A stretch of 64,000 nucleotides of DNA from Acidaminococcus timonensis (GTDB lineage: Bacteria; Bacillota; Negativicutes; Acidaminococcales; Acidaminococcaceae). Below the pieces are notes generated by a model. The model saw nothing but the letters and a program-made list of their open reading frames with translations. It was not told the origin of the DNA and made no database searches. Each line of letters begins with the position of its first letter. Position 1 is the first letter of the stretch. Location of the stretch: positions 1,178,001 to 1,242,000 of the forward strand of contig NZ_FNWH01000006.1 in assembly GCF_900106585.1 (NCBI RefSeq). The letters are read 5' to 3'. Made by a program: the position numbers and the translations under genes. Positions 26,291 to 34,494 of the stretch are shown here, piece by piece.

Positions 26291-27556
26291 TTACTGGAAC
26301 AGGCCTCCCAGACCAAATACATGGAGGGTTGCAAGGATCACGTTAACCCCTACATTGGCCACGCTGAGCAGGAACAGGGTCTTGAACATTTTATTCATTT
26401 CATACGTAGTGGTTTCCCGGGCCGCCGAATAGGAGGACATGATGATGGCGCCGCCGGTGGACAAAGGACTGATGGCCGCTGCAAAAGAAGTAGCCGTAAT
26501 GGCGGATATCAGTTCCACATAGCTGACGCTGCCACCGAAATTCCCGGTGATCTGATGAGCAATGGGATACAGGGCGGGCATCACCACCCCTGTGGTGGAG
26601 CTGACCCACGACAGGATCCCGCTGGTAGCAGCCATAATGGGGACTGCCGTGGCAGAGGTCATCAGGGAGGCCAGAAAGTCAGACACTAGTTTCACGCCCC
26701 CCAGTTTGGTGATGACGCTGACCAGTACCCCTACCCCGCAGATCATCATCAGAGTGCCCCAGGGAATCTGGCGGATGGCCTGTTTTTCGTCCGCACATTT
26801 CAAGAGGATCAGAACCGCTGCGGCCACAAAGGCAAACAGGCCGGTATCCATCTTGAAGCCGATGCAGAAGATGACCATCACGGCGATGGCGGCCATGGTG
26901 ATTTTCTGTTCCCGGTTGAAGACGGGTATGTCGGACAGTTTCAGAGGGTTGTCCCCGCTGACCTTGTACCCTTTGTACAGCAAGTAGACGATGAGGGTGA
27001 ACACGAACCCGGACAGGAGGGTGGTGAGGAACAGGTGGAGGCCGAAACCGCTGATTCCATAGGGTTCCGACAGGTTCCGGGCCAGGATCCCGGTAAGGGA
27101 CAAGGGGGATGCGCAGCCAGCGTTAGCTCCCAACTTGGCGTACAAGGCGGTGGCCATGGGATTAATTTTCAGTTCAAAGGCCAGGTACACCGCAAAGGTA
27201 GTCATCAGGATGCCAGCAGCGATGTGCCCGGGCCCGATGGCGGAAATAAAGGCACTGAGCACGAACATCAGGATGGGGATCAGATAGGTCCGTTTCCCCA
27301 CCAGGGCTACCACCTTTTTGGAAAACAGGTCCAGCGTGCCGTTGGCAGAGGCCATGCCGAACAGGAAGGTGACCCCCACCAGGGTGACGAACATGGAGCT
27401 GGAAAAGCCCCCCACAATGGCCTTTACCGGTACGCCTCCGGCCATGCCCAAGAGGAACGCGGCTCCGATGGAAAAGAAGCCGATATTGATTTTTTTAATG
27501 AAGCCGATGGCGACCACCAGGGCCAGCACCAGTAGCGAGATGATACGGAAATCCAT
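26291..27556 (-). CDS. SLC13/MatC-type carboxylate permease (predicted aconitate/tricarboxylate importer)
   Basis: 421 residues with about eleven membrane helices. The N-terminal half shows the MatC-type layout (INIGFFSIGAAFLLGMAGG, SMFVTLVGVTFLFGMASANGT), and the C-terminal half contains SSTTGVVMPALYPIAHQ, like the paired SNT/SxT substrate motifs of the ion-transporter superfamily. The family carries di- and tricarboxylates. Position between an aconitate isomerase-like gene and an aconitase gene (gaps of 24 and 21 bases) suggests trans-aconitate or citrate as substrate; this is inference. Confidence 0.75.
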   Translation of the reverse strand: MDFRIISLLVLALVVAIGFIKKINIGFFSIGAAFLLGMAGGVPVKAIVGGFSSSMFVTLVGVTFLFGMASANGTLDLFSKKVVALVGKRTYLIPILMFVLSAFISAIGPGHIAAGILMTTFAVYLAFELKINPMATALYAKLGANAGCASPLSLTGILARNLSEPYGISGFGLHLFLTTLLSGFVFTLIVYLLYKGYKVSGDNPLKLSDIPVFNREQKITMAAIAVMVIFCIGFKMDTGLFAFVAAAVLILLKCADEKQAIRQIPWGTLMMICGVGVLVSVITKLGGVKLVSDFLASLMTSATAVPIMAATSGILSWVSSTTGVVMPALYPIAHQITGNFGGSVSYVELISAITATSFAAAISPLSTGGAIIMSSYSAARETTTYEMNKMFKTLFLLSVANVGVNVILATLHVFGLGGLFQ

Positions 27557-27580
27557 AGTACGTTCTCCTTTCCTCAGGGC

Positions 27581-28723
27581 TCAGACCCGTACCCGAGCCA
27601 GGCCTTCCAGCAGCAGATTGGCAGTGCGATAGCCGAAGGTGTCCCGGATGCTGGGCACCGGTCCCTCCCCTTCCGGATCCACCCCACAGGGCAGGATGCC
27701 TCCCGGGTGGCCGATCCGGATGTTCTGGAGATTACAGCCGGGACGGAGCACCTGCTGGACCAGGGTACCAGGAACCGCCGCAGCCGCCGCGGTGCACATG
27801 GCACCTGTCATGGCATAGCTGGGATGGGTCTTCTGCATGGACATCATCCGGGCCACCAGGTCCACCTGATCACCCTTTACAGCTTCTCCAGAGGAAGTCG
27901 TATAGTCTGCCGGCGGGGCCACCAGTGTCATTTTAGGCAACCCCGGGGTAACCCAGGCTGCTTCTTCCGGTGTACTGCACAGCCCCAGCTTCATGGCCGC
28001 CAGTCCCCGGATGGTTTCCAGCAGTCGGAGCAGCTCCGGATCCCCGTTGATGGCTTCCGGGAGTTCCGTTCCCGTAAGCCCCAGATCCGACGCTTTCACG
28101 AACACCAGGGGATTGGCCGCATCCACCAGGGAAACTTTCGTCGAGCCATGACCGGGTACTTCCAGCAAATCCACAGCATTGCCAGTGGGCAGCAGCCCTT
28201 TCCCCAGAGTCCCTGCCGGATCCACGAATTTCAGCTTGAGCGGTGCCGCCGTTCCGGGCACCCCGGCAATCCCGAAATCTCCGTCGTAGAGGACCTGGCC
28301 GTTTGCAGTAGGAACCTCTTCCTGGATCACCTTACCGGTGTTGGTGTTGTAGATCCGCACCAGGGTGCTCCCTTCCAGGGCGGGCACCAGTTTCTTTTCG
28401 ATGGCGAAGGGGCCCACCCCGGAGGAGATATTCCCACAGTTGCCTCCATAGCTGACCACAGCCTTATCCACGGACACCTGAGCGAAGGTATAGTCCACAT
28501 CCGCATCAGGCCGGTCCGACTTCCGCAAGATGGCCACTTTGCTGGTCACCGACTGGCTGCCCCCCAGCCCATCAATCTGTTTTTTGTCCGGGCTGCCCAT
28601 AAGCCGCAGCAGCAGCCCGTCCCATTCCTTCCGGTTGGCTGGCAGATCTTTTTCCAGCAGATAGACCCCCTTGCTGGTACCTCCCCGCAGCAGCGTGACC
28701 GGTAATTTGTATACTTTTTCCAT
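27581..28723 (-). CDS. PrpF family isomerase (aconitate cis-trans or delta isomerase)
   Basis: 380 residues of the PrpF/diaminopimelate-epimerase-like fold. The N-terminal LLRGGTSKGVYL and LGGSQSVTSKVAIL and the YGGNCGNISSGVGPFAIE segment (Cys near residue 95) are characteristic; the C-terminal GHPGGILPCGV is also typical. Known members isomerise 2-methylaconitate, trans-aconitate or oxalomesaconate. Beside an aconitase and a carboxylate permease the best guess is trans- to cis-aconitate conversion. AAGGAGG precedes the ATG. First gene of the operon, divergent from a LysR gene. Confidence 0.85.
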   Translation of the reverse strand: MEKVYKLPVTLLRGGTSKGVYLLEKDLPANRKEWDGLLLRLMGSPDKKQIDGLGGSQSVTSKVAILRKSDRPDADVDYTFAQVSVDKAVVSYGGNCGNISSGVGPFAIEKKLVPALEGSTLVRIYNTNTGKVIQEEVPTANGQVLYDGDFGIAGVPGTAAPLKLKFVDPAGTLGKGLLPTGNAVDLLEVPGHGSTKVSLVDAANPLVFVKASDLGLTGTELPEAINGDPELLRLLETIRGLAAMKLGLCSTPEEAAWVTPGLPKMTLVAPPADYTTSSGEAVKGDQVDLVARMMSMQKTHPSYAMTGAMCTAAAAAVPGTLVQQVLRPGCNLQNIRIGHPGGILPCGVDPEGEGPVPSIRDTFGYRTANLLLEGLARVRV

Positions 28724-29062
28724 GGTGTAACCCTCCTTGGCTTCTTTCCGAACCTTAGATTCTTTTCATGGATTTATGGTACCAGAATTATCAGAATAGG
28801 TTAAATTCATCTTTTACTGTTTTATCATAAATTAAATTCATGGTTTGGGGCGAAAAAAGACGGACATTCTGGAAATGAGGAAACAGTTTCCAGACTGTCC
28901 GTTGTTTGATTTCCATGGATTGTAAAACAGTTCCGGCCACGATCCGGCAGAAGCTGTACTTTTTCATTTTCCGTAAAATAGATGCAATTCATAGAATCCA
29001 TGTTTACCATAGATTTTTACCATAATTTACGGTATAATCAAAGAAAAACTCAGGAGCATGCC
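28724..29062. promoter_or_regulatory. Divergent prpF/lysR regulatory region
   Basis: A 339-base AT-rich gap. On the minus strand TTAACC-17-TACCAT lies about 65 bases before prpF. On the plus strand TATAAT (29033-29038) precedes lysR by 24 bases, within short repeats TTTACCATA and TACCATAATTTACGGTA that could be the LysR operator. A terminator lies in the middle. Confidence 0.55.
28853..28901 (-). terminator. Intrinsic terminator inside the prpF leader region
   Basis: A 15-bp stem with one mismatch (CGGACAGTCTGGAAA against TTTCCAGAATGTCCG) followed by TCTTTTTTC on the minus strand. No gene on that strand precedes it, so it would end a leader or small RNA starting near the lysR promoter. Confidence 0.6.
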
Positions 29063-29971
29063 ATGGACTTCAAAGAACTCACCTATGTGCTGGCCATTGC
29101 CCGGCACCAGAACATCACCCGGGCCGCCGAGGCCCTCCATCTCACCCAGCCCACCCTGTCCAAATTCCTCAAGGCCCTGGAAACGGAGCTCCACCAGCCC
29201 CTGTTCCAGCGCCTGGGAAACCGGTACCAGCCCACCTACGCCGGAGAGCGATACCTCCAGCGGGCCCGGGAGATCCTGGAAGCCAAACGGGCCCTGGATC
29301 AGGAAATGGGCGACATCATCAAGAACAACGAAGGGTACCTGAAGATCGGGTTCCCCACCATGCGGGGCACCTACATGCTGCCGGTGACCCTGCCCATTTT
29401 CCACGACCGGTATCCCAATGTGCGGATCGATGTCCACGAGGCCAATTCCGAGCATCTGGTAAAGCTGTTGCTAGAAGGGGACATTGACCTGGCCTTTTTC
29501 AACTACCTGGACCCGGAACCCGGGCTGGCCACCACGGTAATCAGCCGAGAGGAAGTGGTGCTGGTGATGAACAAAGACAGCGAATTCACCCGTTTCGGCC
29601 GGAAAAAGAAAGACTGCCGGTATCCCCACATGGACCTGAAGCTGCTGAAAGACCAGGGGTTCATCCTCCAGAATCCCAGCCAGCGGACCCGGCAGGTGGT
29701 AGACCGGCTGTTCCGGCAGCAGCACCTGGAGCCCCGGATCATCCTGGAAACCAAGAATATCCAGGCCGAGGCGGAGCTGGCCGCTCGGGGGTATGGGTTC
29801 ACCTTCATCACCGAGACCCATCTGAAATACATCCCCGACCGGAGCCAGCTGGCTCTGTTCTCCGTAGGCGATCCCAGCACCACCGTGACTTTCGTAGCTG
29901 CCTACCGGAAAAACGGCTATCTCCCCTTCCACGCCCAGGAATATATTAAGATTGTAAAGGAATTCACGTAA
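29063..29971 (+). CDS. LysR family transcriptional regulator
   Basis: 302 residues: N-terminal winged helix (residues 1-60) with ITRAAEALHLTQPTLSKFLKALE, and a C-terminal two-lobed ligand-binding domain starting near residue 90 (LKIGFPTMRGTYMLPVTLPIF). ATG 29063 is 6 bases after CAGGAG. Divergent from prpF, the usual place for a LysR activator of the adjoining operon, so it probably responds to an aconitate-type acid. The stop is followed by a family A repeat. Confidence 0.9.
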   Translation: MDFKELTYVLAIARHQNITRAAEALHLTQPTLSKFLKALETELHQPLFQRLGNRYQPTYAGERYLQRAREILEAKRALDQEMGDIIKNNEGYLKIGFPTMRGTYMLPVTLPIFHDRYPNVRIDVHEANSEHLVKLLLEGDIDLAFFNYLDPEPGLATTVISREEVVLVMNKDSEFTRFGRKKKDCRYPHMDLKLLKDQGFILQNPSQRTRQVVDRLFRQQHLEPRIILETKNIQAEAELAARGYGFTFITETHLKYIPDRSQLALFSVGDPSTTVTFVAAYRKNGYLPFHAQEYIKIVKEFT

Positions 29972-29975
29972 GAAA

Positions 29976-30128
29976 AAGGGGGTGTGAAAAAATCACAGCC
30001 TCCTTTTTCGGTGGCTGGGGGATAGTGAGTAGTGCTTGGTAAAGAACAAAAAAGGAGCTGTTAAGAAATGAAGATTCATTTCTTAACAGCTCCTTTTTGG
30101 TGGTTAGTGGTTAGTGGCTAGTGCCTGG
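29976..30128. repeat. Dispersed repeat family A, rearranged copy
   Basis: GGGGGTGTGAAAAAATCACAG at the left and reversed heptamers GGTTAGTGGTTAGTGGCTAGTG at the right, with an embedded terminator in place of the usual central part. Confidence 0.65.
30049..30098. terminator. Bidirectional terminator between lysR and the ADP-ribosylglycohydrolase gene
   Basis: A perfect stem AAAAAGGAGCTGTTAAGAAA with its complement ending TTTTT, over 20 bp with a four-base loop. Confidence 0.8.
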
Positions 30129-30179
30129 TGATACTGTACCCATAAGTATGGACACTTTATAAGAGCAGCACCTGCTCAC

Positions 30180-30962
30180 TCATTCTTTATCCACAGCATT
30201 CTTCATTTCCGGCAGATAGAATTTCCGTCCCTCTTCCAAAATTTCTTCCGGAATCCCATAAAACGGTTCAGCGATGCTGCCGGCAATGGCCGCCAGGGTA
30301 TCGCTGTCCCCTCCCAGAGAAACAGCATTGCGCAGGGCATCTTCAAAACTGCTGCTGTCCAGGAAGCTCACCAGGGCCTGGGGTACGGAGTTCTGGCAGG
30401 TGGCATCCCCCTGGTAGGTATCCCGGATCCCTTCGACGGTGAAGGAAAGATCATAAAAAGGTTTCAGATACTCCCGAATCTCTTCTTTGCTTTTTTTCTG
30501 CCGGGCCAGGAAAATGGCCCCGGCCACAGCCTGGGCCGCCCGATAGCTTTCGGGATGGTTGTGGCTCACTTCACAGGTCAAAATGGCCAGCTGCCGGGCT
30601 TCCGCCAGAGTCCGTCCGTACCAGCCAGCCGGGGACACCCGCATGGCGGCTCCGTTTCCGAAGCTTCCGTAGGCCCCCATTTCGGGGTGGAACAGCCAGT
30701 AACGGAATTTGCCGCCGAACCCGGCATCCGGATACTTCTGCCCCAAAGCCCGCATTTCCCTGGCCAAAAGCGGCAGGACTGTATGGCGCTCCAGCAGCTT
30801 GCCCTGGGCTTTGGCGGCAGCAAAGGCCCGGGCCACGGCCAGGGTCATAAGGGAATCGTCCGTGGCCCGGCACCCCTGGGAAAACAGAGGAAACGCCTTA
30901 TGCCTATAATTCCGCCATTCATATTTGGAACCCACAATATCGCCAATGAATGCACCTTCCAT
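30180..30962 (-). CDS. ADP-ribosylglycohydrolase family protein
   Basis: 260 residues, all-helical DraG-like fold. The dinuclear metal-site motifs are present: GDIVGSKYEW at the N-terminus, ATDDSLMTLA near residue 34 and GGDSDTLAAIAG near residue 222. Removes ADP-ribose from proteins or small molecules; the target is not evident, since no DraT-like transferase is near. GGAGG lies about nine bases before the ATG. Gap to the exonuclease gene is 164 bases with an imperfect inverted repeat. Confidence 0.88.
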   Translation of the reverse strand: MEGAFIGDIVGSKYEWRNYRHKAFPLFSQGCRATDDSLMTLAVARAFAAAKAQGKLLERHTVLPLLAREMRALGQKYPDAGFGGKFRYWLFHPEMGAYGSFGNGAAMRVSPAGWYGRTLAEARQLAILTCEVSHNHPESYRAAQAVAGAIFLARQKKSKEEIREYLKPFYDLSFTVEGIRDTYQGDATCQNSVPQALVSFLDSSSFEDALRNAVSLGGDSDTLAAIAGSIAEPFYGIPEEILEEGRKFYLPEMKNAVDKE

Positions 30963-30982
30963 GATGAGAGACCTCCTTGCTA

Positions 30983-31122
30983 AGATGTCAGAGCGCCCTG
31001 ACGGGCTTCAAGATGCCAGATATCAGCTTGTTCGAGCTGAAACTCACGACAGTACGGCTTTATCGCCAGGCAAGCTGACGTCTCAAAGCGAGCGTCAGCG
31101 AGCGCTCTAACTTCTGACATCT
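30983..31122. repeat. Imperfect inverted repeat
   Basis: AGATGTCAGAGCGC at the left is mirrored by GCGCTCT, five extra bases, then CTGACATCT at the right. Between them are further GCTGACG/CGTCAGC arms. May be a mobile remnant or an mRNA structure. Confidence 0.45.
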
Positions 31123-31126
31123 CGTT

Positions 31127-31882
31127 TCATTCCTTCCAGTCCAGCTCCACCGGGCAGTGGTCGCTGCCGAAGATTTCGTTGTGGATGACCACGTCCTGGA
31201 TGTGTTCCTTTCCGTTTGCACTGACCAGGAAGTAGTCGATGCGCCATCCGGCATTCCGTTCCCGTGCCTTGAACATATAGGACCACCAGGTGTAGGCCCC
31301 TTCCCGATCCGGATACAGGCTGCGGAAGGAATCCACAAACCCGTGCTGCAGGAACTGTTGGAACTTGGCCCGTTCCTGATCGCTGAACCCGGCGTTCTTG
31401 TGATTGCTGTCCGGGTTCTTCAGGTCGATGGGCTGTGCGGCCACGTTCAGGTCCCCGCACACGATCACCGGCTTCTTCTCCGCCAGCCGGCTCACATAGT
31501 CCTGGAAGGCATCCTCCCATTTTTCCCGATAATCCAGGCGTACCAGCCCCCGCTGGGAGTTGGGGGTATACACGTTCACCAGGATGAAGCCCGGGTATTC
31601 GGCCGTAATGACCCGGCCTTCCTGGTCGTGTTCCTCGATGCCCAGGCCATAGGTGACGTTTTCCGGTTCTTCCTTCGTGAAGATAGCAGTCCCGGAATAG
31701 CCCTTTTTCACCGCACTGTTCCAGTATTCATGGTAGCCGGGAAATTCAAAGGTGGACTGCTCCCGCTGCATCTTCGTTTCCTGGATGCAGAAGATATCCG
31801 CATCCGCCTGTTGCATGAAATCAGCAAAGCCCTTGTTCATGCAGGCCCGCAGGCCGTTAACATTCCAGGTAATCAGTTTCAT
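31127..31882 (-). CDS. xth: Exodeoxyribonuclease III
   Basis: AP endonuclease/3'-5' exonuclease of base excision repair. 251 residues. Catalytic blocks: WNVNGLRA at the start, IQETKMQ (Glu metal ligand, near residue 36), GDLNVAAQPID (near 148), and the C-terminal GSDHCPVELDW with the catalytic Asp-His. GAGAGGGG precedes the ATG. Confidence 0.95.
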   Translation of the reverse strand: MKLITWNVNGLRACMNKGFADFMQQADADIFCIQETKMQREQSTFEFPGYHEYWNSAVKKGYSGTAIFTKEEPENVTYGLGIEEHDQEGRVITAEYPGFILVNVYTPNSQRGLVRLDYREKWEDAFQDYVSRLAEKKPVIVCGDLNVAAQPIDLKNPDSNHKNAGFSDQERAKFQQFLQHGFVDSFRSLYPDREGAYTWWSYMFKARERNAGWRIDYFLVSANGKEHIQDVVIHNEIFGSDHCPVELDWKE

Positions 31883-31941
31883 AGGGTTCCCCTCTCTGTT
31901 TATATGTTCACAGTTCCTAGTTCATCGTTTGTCGCTCATAG

Positions 31942-32065
31942 TTATCCTCCCCTAAAAGGGGAGGGGGACCGTTGCGCTTCAGCGCAATGGTGATGGGGTC
32001 TCACACTGAGCGTTGGACCCCCTACCCGCAAGCGGGTCCTTTCCCCCTTTCAGGGGGACACAAAT
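31942..32065. repeat. Dispersed repeat family B, copy 2 (inverse of the copy at 2196)
   Basis: On the minus strand it begins TGTGTCCCCCTGAAAGGGGG and runs through AAGGACCCGCTTGCGGG and AGGGGGTC, matching the copy at 2196-2313 almost base for base. The two diverge in the second hairpin (TTGCGCTTCAGCGCAA here) and share a CCCCTTTTAGGGGAGG-type end. Confidence 0.75.
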
Positions 32066-32761
32066 CTATTTCCCCAGCTGGGGAAAGATCCACTCCAGCA
32101 CCGCGCAGGCCACCCCCCACAAAATGGGATAGATGGGTTCCGGCAGGATCCACACAAAGGTGTTCAGCGCCATCCAGAAGCCGGCACTGACCAACAGCAG
32201 ACCCCCGGTAAACAGCAGCCGATGCTGGTAATGGACACCACAGCGGAGGTACTCGAACCCCAGGGCCCCGTAGAAAAGCTGCTGCAGAAAGGATGCTCCC
32301 AGGGCCCCGAAATCAGGATCCAGCACAGCCCACGACGCCCCTGCCAGCAGCAACACTGGCCACAGGGTCCACAAAATCCCCCGGGCCTGGCGCATTTTCT
32401 GCCAACCGAAGAAATTCCACAGGCTGTACCAGGCAAAAGGCACCGCCGCCCAGAACCACAGTTCCAGACCCGGATATTCCACCCGCAGGGGCCAGGACGC
32501 CGGCAGCAGGGTCACCAGACCCAGCACCAGGGCTATAATGGCCAGTTTCCAGGCAAAGGTCCGTTTCTGGTACCGTCCCAGTACGGGGATGGTGAGCCAC
32601 ACCCCGCTGGCCAGCCAGAACAGCAGCACCAGCTTCAGCGGCATATACCAGTCCACCGCCGGGGTGGCAAGGCTGGTCACGATATTGAAGAACAAAAACC
32701 AGCCGAACAGCAGGTCCTTCCGCTGCCGCCAGATCAATTTTCCCAGTTGCACCTTATCCAT
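32066..32761 (-). CDS. Hypothetical integral membrane protein
   Basis: 231 residues with about six to seven hydrophobic segments, rich in Trp (for example LELWFWAAVPFAWYSLWNFFGW). No family recognised. A basic N-terminus (KLIWRQRKD) suggests the N-terminus faces the cytoplasm. It overlaps the end of recO by eight bases (ATGGATAA), so it is translated from the same message, the last gene of the phoH-to-recO cluster. Confidence 0.65.
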   Translation of the reverse strand: MDKVQLGKLIWRQRKDLLFGWFLFFNIVTSLATPAVDWYMPLKLVLLFWLASGVWLTIPVLGRYQKRTFAWKLAIIALVLGLVTLLPASWPLRVEYPGLELWFWAAVPFAWYSLWNFFGWQKMRQARGILWTLWPVLLLAGASWAVLDPDFGALGASFLQQLFYGALGFEYLRCGVHYQHRLLFTGGLLLVSAGFWMALNTFVWILPEPIYPILWGVACAVLEWIFPQLGK

Positions 32762-33500
32762 GGGCTGTCTTCTCCATCTGCGCCAGAAACTCCAGGCTCC
32801 GGATGGGCCGGTCCGTCTGGTACAGGATAAATTGATACAAAATTTTTTCCAGGCTCATAAGCTCCCGGCCCCGCACCGTAAAATCAGGCGGTTCGTTCAG
32901 ATCCAGGTGCAGCAGCTGCTCCATCAGGTCCCGGGTGGGCAGGGTAAAAGGCAGTTCATCCCCCATGGCGCATTTTCTGCACAGGAAGCCCCCCTGCACC
33001 AGACTGAAATATCCGTCTTCCGTCACTGGCTCGTTGCAGCTGGTGCATACATCCAGGATGGGATTCAACCCGCACAGGGACAGCAGCTTCAGCAAGGTGC
33101 TGTCCGTCACCAGGCGCTTGTTCCGTTTGCCCAGCAGCCGAAAAGCTTCCAGCAGCAGCTGGAACACCTCCTCCTGGGGTTCCTCTTCTCCCAGCAGGTT
33201 CTCCGCCACTTCCCCGATAATGGCCCCGTAGGCCAGATTTTCCCAATCGGGGGGCTGGGGCATTTCCAGGCTTTCACAGCTGCGCAGGGTGGCCACCTTG
33301 CGGCCTGGAGCCAGCGTCACCTGCAGGTGGGCAAAAGGTTGCACCAGCCGGCCGCTCTGGCTGCGGGGATAGGCTGCCCCATAGGCCACAAAGGGGATTT
33401 TTCCGTGTTCACGACAAAAGCAGACTGCGTATTTATCCGCAGTCTGCCAATTTCTAACCCGGAGGATGATTGCTTCGTCTTGAAACATTTCACTGCTCAT
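32754..33500 (-). CDS. recO: DNA repair protein RecO
   Basis: Loads RecA with RecR at gaps. 248 residues: N-terminal OB fold (about 1-80, EAIILRVRNWQTADKYAVCF), then a helical domain containing a zinc-finger-like CTSC...CRKC (near residues 152-180). It overlaps the preceding corC-like gene by 11 bases; the first ATG is used, with AAGGAAG about 10 bases upstream, although an ATG four codons later is possible. Confidence 0.92.
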   Translation of the reverse strand: MSSEMFQDEAIILRVRNWQTADKYAVCFCREHGKIPFVAYGAAYPRSQSGRLVQPFAHLQVTLAPGRKVATLRSCESLEMPQPPDWENLAYGAIIGEVAENLLGEEEPQEEVFQLLLEAFRLLGKRNKRLVTDSTLLKLLSLCGLNPILDVCTSCNEPVTEDGYFSLVQGGFLCRKCAMGDELPFTLPTRDLMEQLLHLDLNEPPDFTVRGRELMSLEKILYQFILYQTDRPIRSLEFLAQMEKTAHG

Positions 33501-34377
33501 GGACAGCCGCTTCCTTCTTGTTGTCTTTTTTCAAAGGGATGACCCGCACCCGCAGCACCCGAAAACCAGTGGAATCCAGCACTTCAAACTTGTAGCCGTT
33601 TTCCACCACACTGTCGCCCACCACAGGCTGCCGGCCGATCAGACCGAACACATAGCCCCCGATGGTATCCTCTTCCGGATCATCGAACTGGATGCCCATG
33701 ATTTCTGATACTTCGTCCAGCAGCACAAGGCCATCAAACACATAGGAACCGTCGGGCATCTTATTGATTTCCGGCATATCCGTGTCATGCTCGTCCTGGA
33801 TGTCGCCCACGATTTCCTCCAGCAGGTCCTCCATGGTCACCAGGCCGGCTGTACCCCCGTACTCATCGGCCACTGCCGCCATCTGCACATGTTTGTGCTG
33901 CATCAGCTGCAGGATTTTAGCAATGGACATGCTTTCGGGCACCACGTCGATTTCCCGCATGATGCTCCTCAGGTCGAAGCCGGGGGCCTTATAATCCGCA
34001 TTCATGAATTCCCGGATGTGGATCATGCCCAAAATGTGATCCCGGTCCTCCTCACACAGGGGATACCGGGTATGCCCCGATTCCCGGATGACTTTCATGT
34101 TTTCTTCGATGGAATCATCCACGAACAGACAGACCATATCCTGCCGGGGGACCATCACTTCCCGGGCCACCCGGTCAGCAAAGTCGAACACATTGTCGAT
34201 GAGCCTGCTTTCCACCGGGTCGATGCTGCCGCCTTTTTCACTGGCACTGACCATCTTCCGGAGATCATCCTCAGAATGGCCGGTTCCTTTATGCACCGGT
34301 TCCATGCCCATGAAATGGTACAGGGCTTCCCCCACATGCCAGAACAAGAAGGCAAAAGGATATACAATTGGTTTCAA
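33490..34377 (-). CDS. CorC/HlyC-type CBS-pair protein lacking the CNNM membrane domain
   Basis: Two CBS domains (about residues 65-190, with VMVPRQDMVCLFVDD and ADEYGGTAGLVTMEDLLEEIVG) and a C-terminal CorC_HlyC domain (about 205-280). The first 25 residues (KPIVYPFAFLFWHVGEALYHFMG) look like the last helix of a CNNM/DUF21 domain whose remainder is missing. The frame has no good start: AAAGGAG lies 40 bases upstream beside an ATG in another frame, and the family-like reading continues upstream as LIDAGPALGRLL without ATG/GTG. The TTG at 34377 is therefore a placeholder. Possible regulator of ion transport or a decayed gene. Confidence 0.7.
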   Translation of the reverse strand: MKPIVYPFAFLFWHVGEALYHFMGMEPVHKGTGHSEDDLRKMVSASEKGGSIDPVESRLIDNVFDFADRVAREVMVPRQDMVCLFVDDSIEENMKVIRESGHTRYPLCEEDRDHILGMIHIREFMNADYKAPGFDLRSIMREIDVVPESMSIAKILQLMQHKHVQMAAVADEYGGTAGLVTMEDLLEEIVGDIQDEHDTDMPEINKMPDGSYVFDGLVLLDEVSEIMGIQFDDPEEDTIGGYVFGLIGRQPVVGDSVVENGYKFEVLDSTGFRVLRVRVIPLKKDNKKEAAVHEQ

Positions 34378-34464
34378 TAAGCGGCCAAGGGCCGGTCCTG
34401 CGTCTATAAGTCATCTCTCCTTTGGATTGTTCCACACAAAATCATAAAATAGATACACTTTTTT

Positions 34465-34494
34465 ATTATACACGCTGGCATGCTTTCCGGTCAA
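34465..34494 (-). promoter_or_regulatory. Promoter of the corC-like gene
   Basis: TTGACC and TATAAT separated by 18 bases on the minus strand. The -35 overlaps the era stop codon. Confidence 0.65.
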
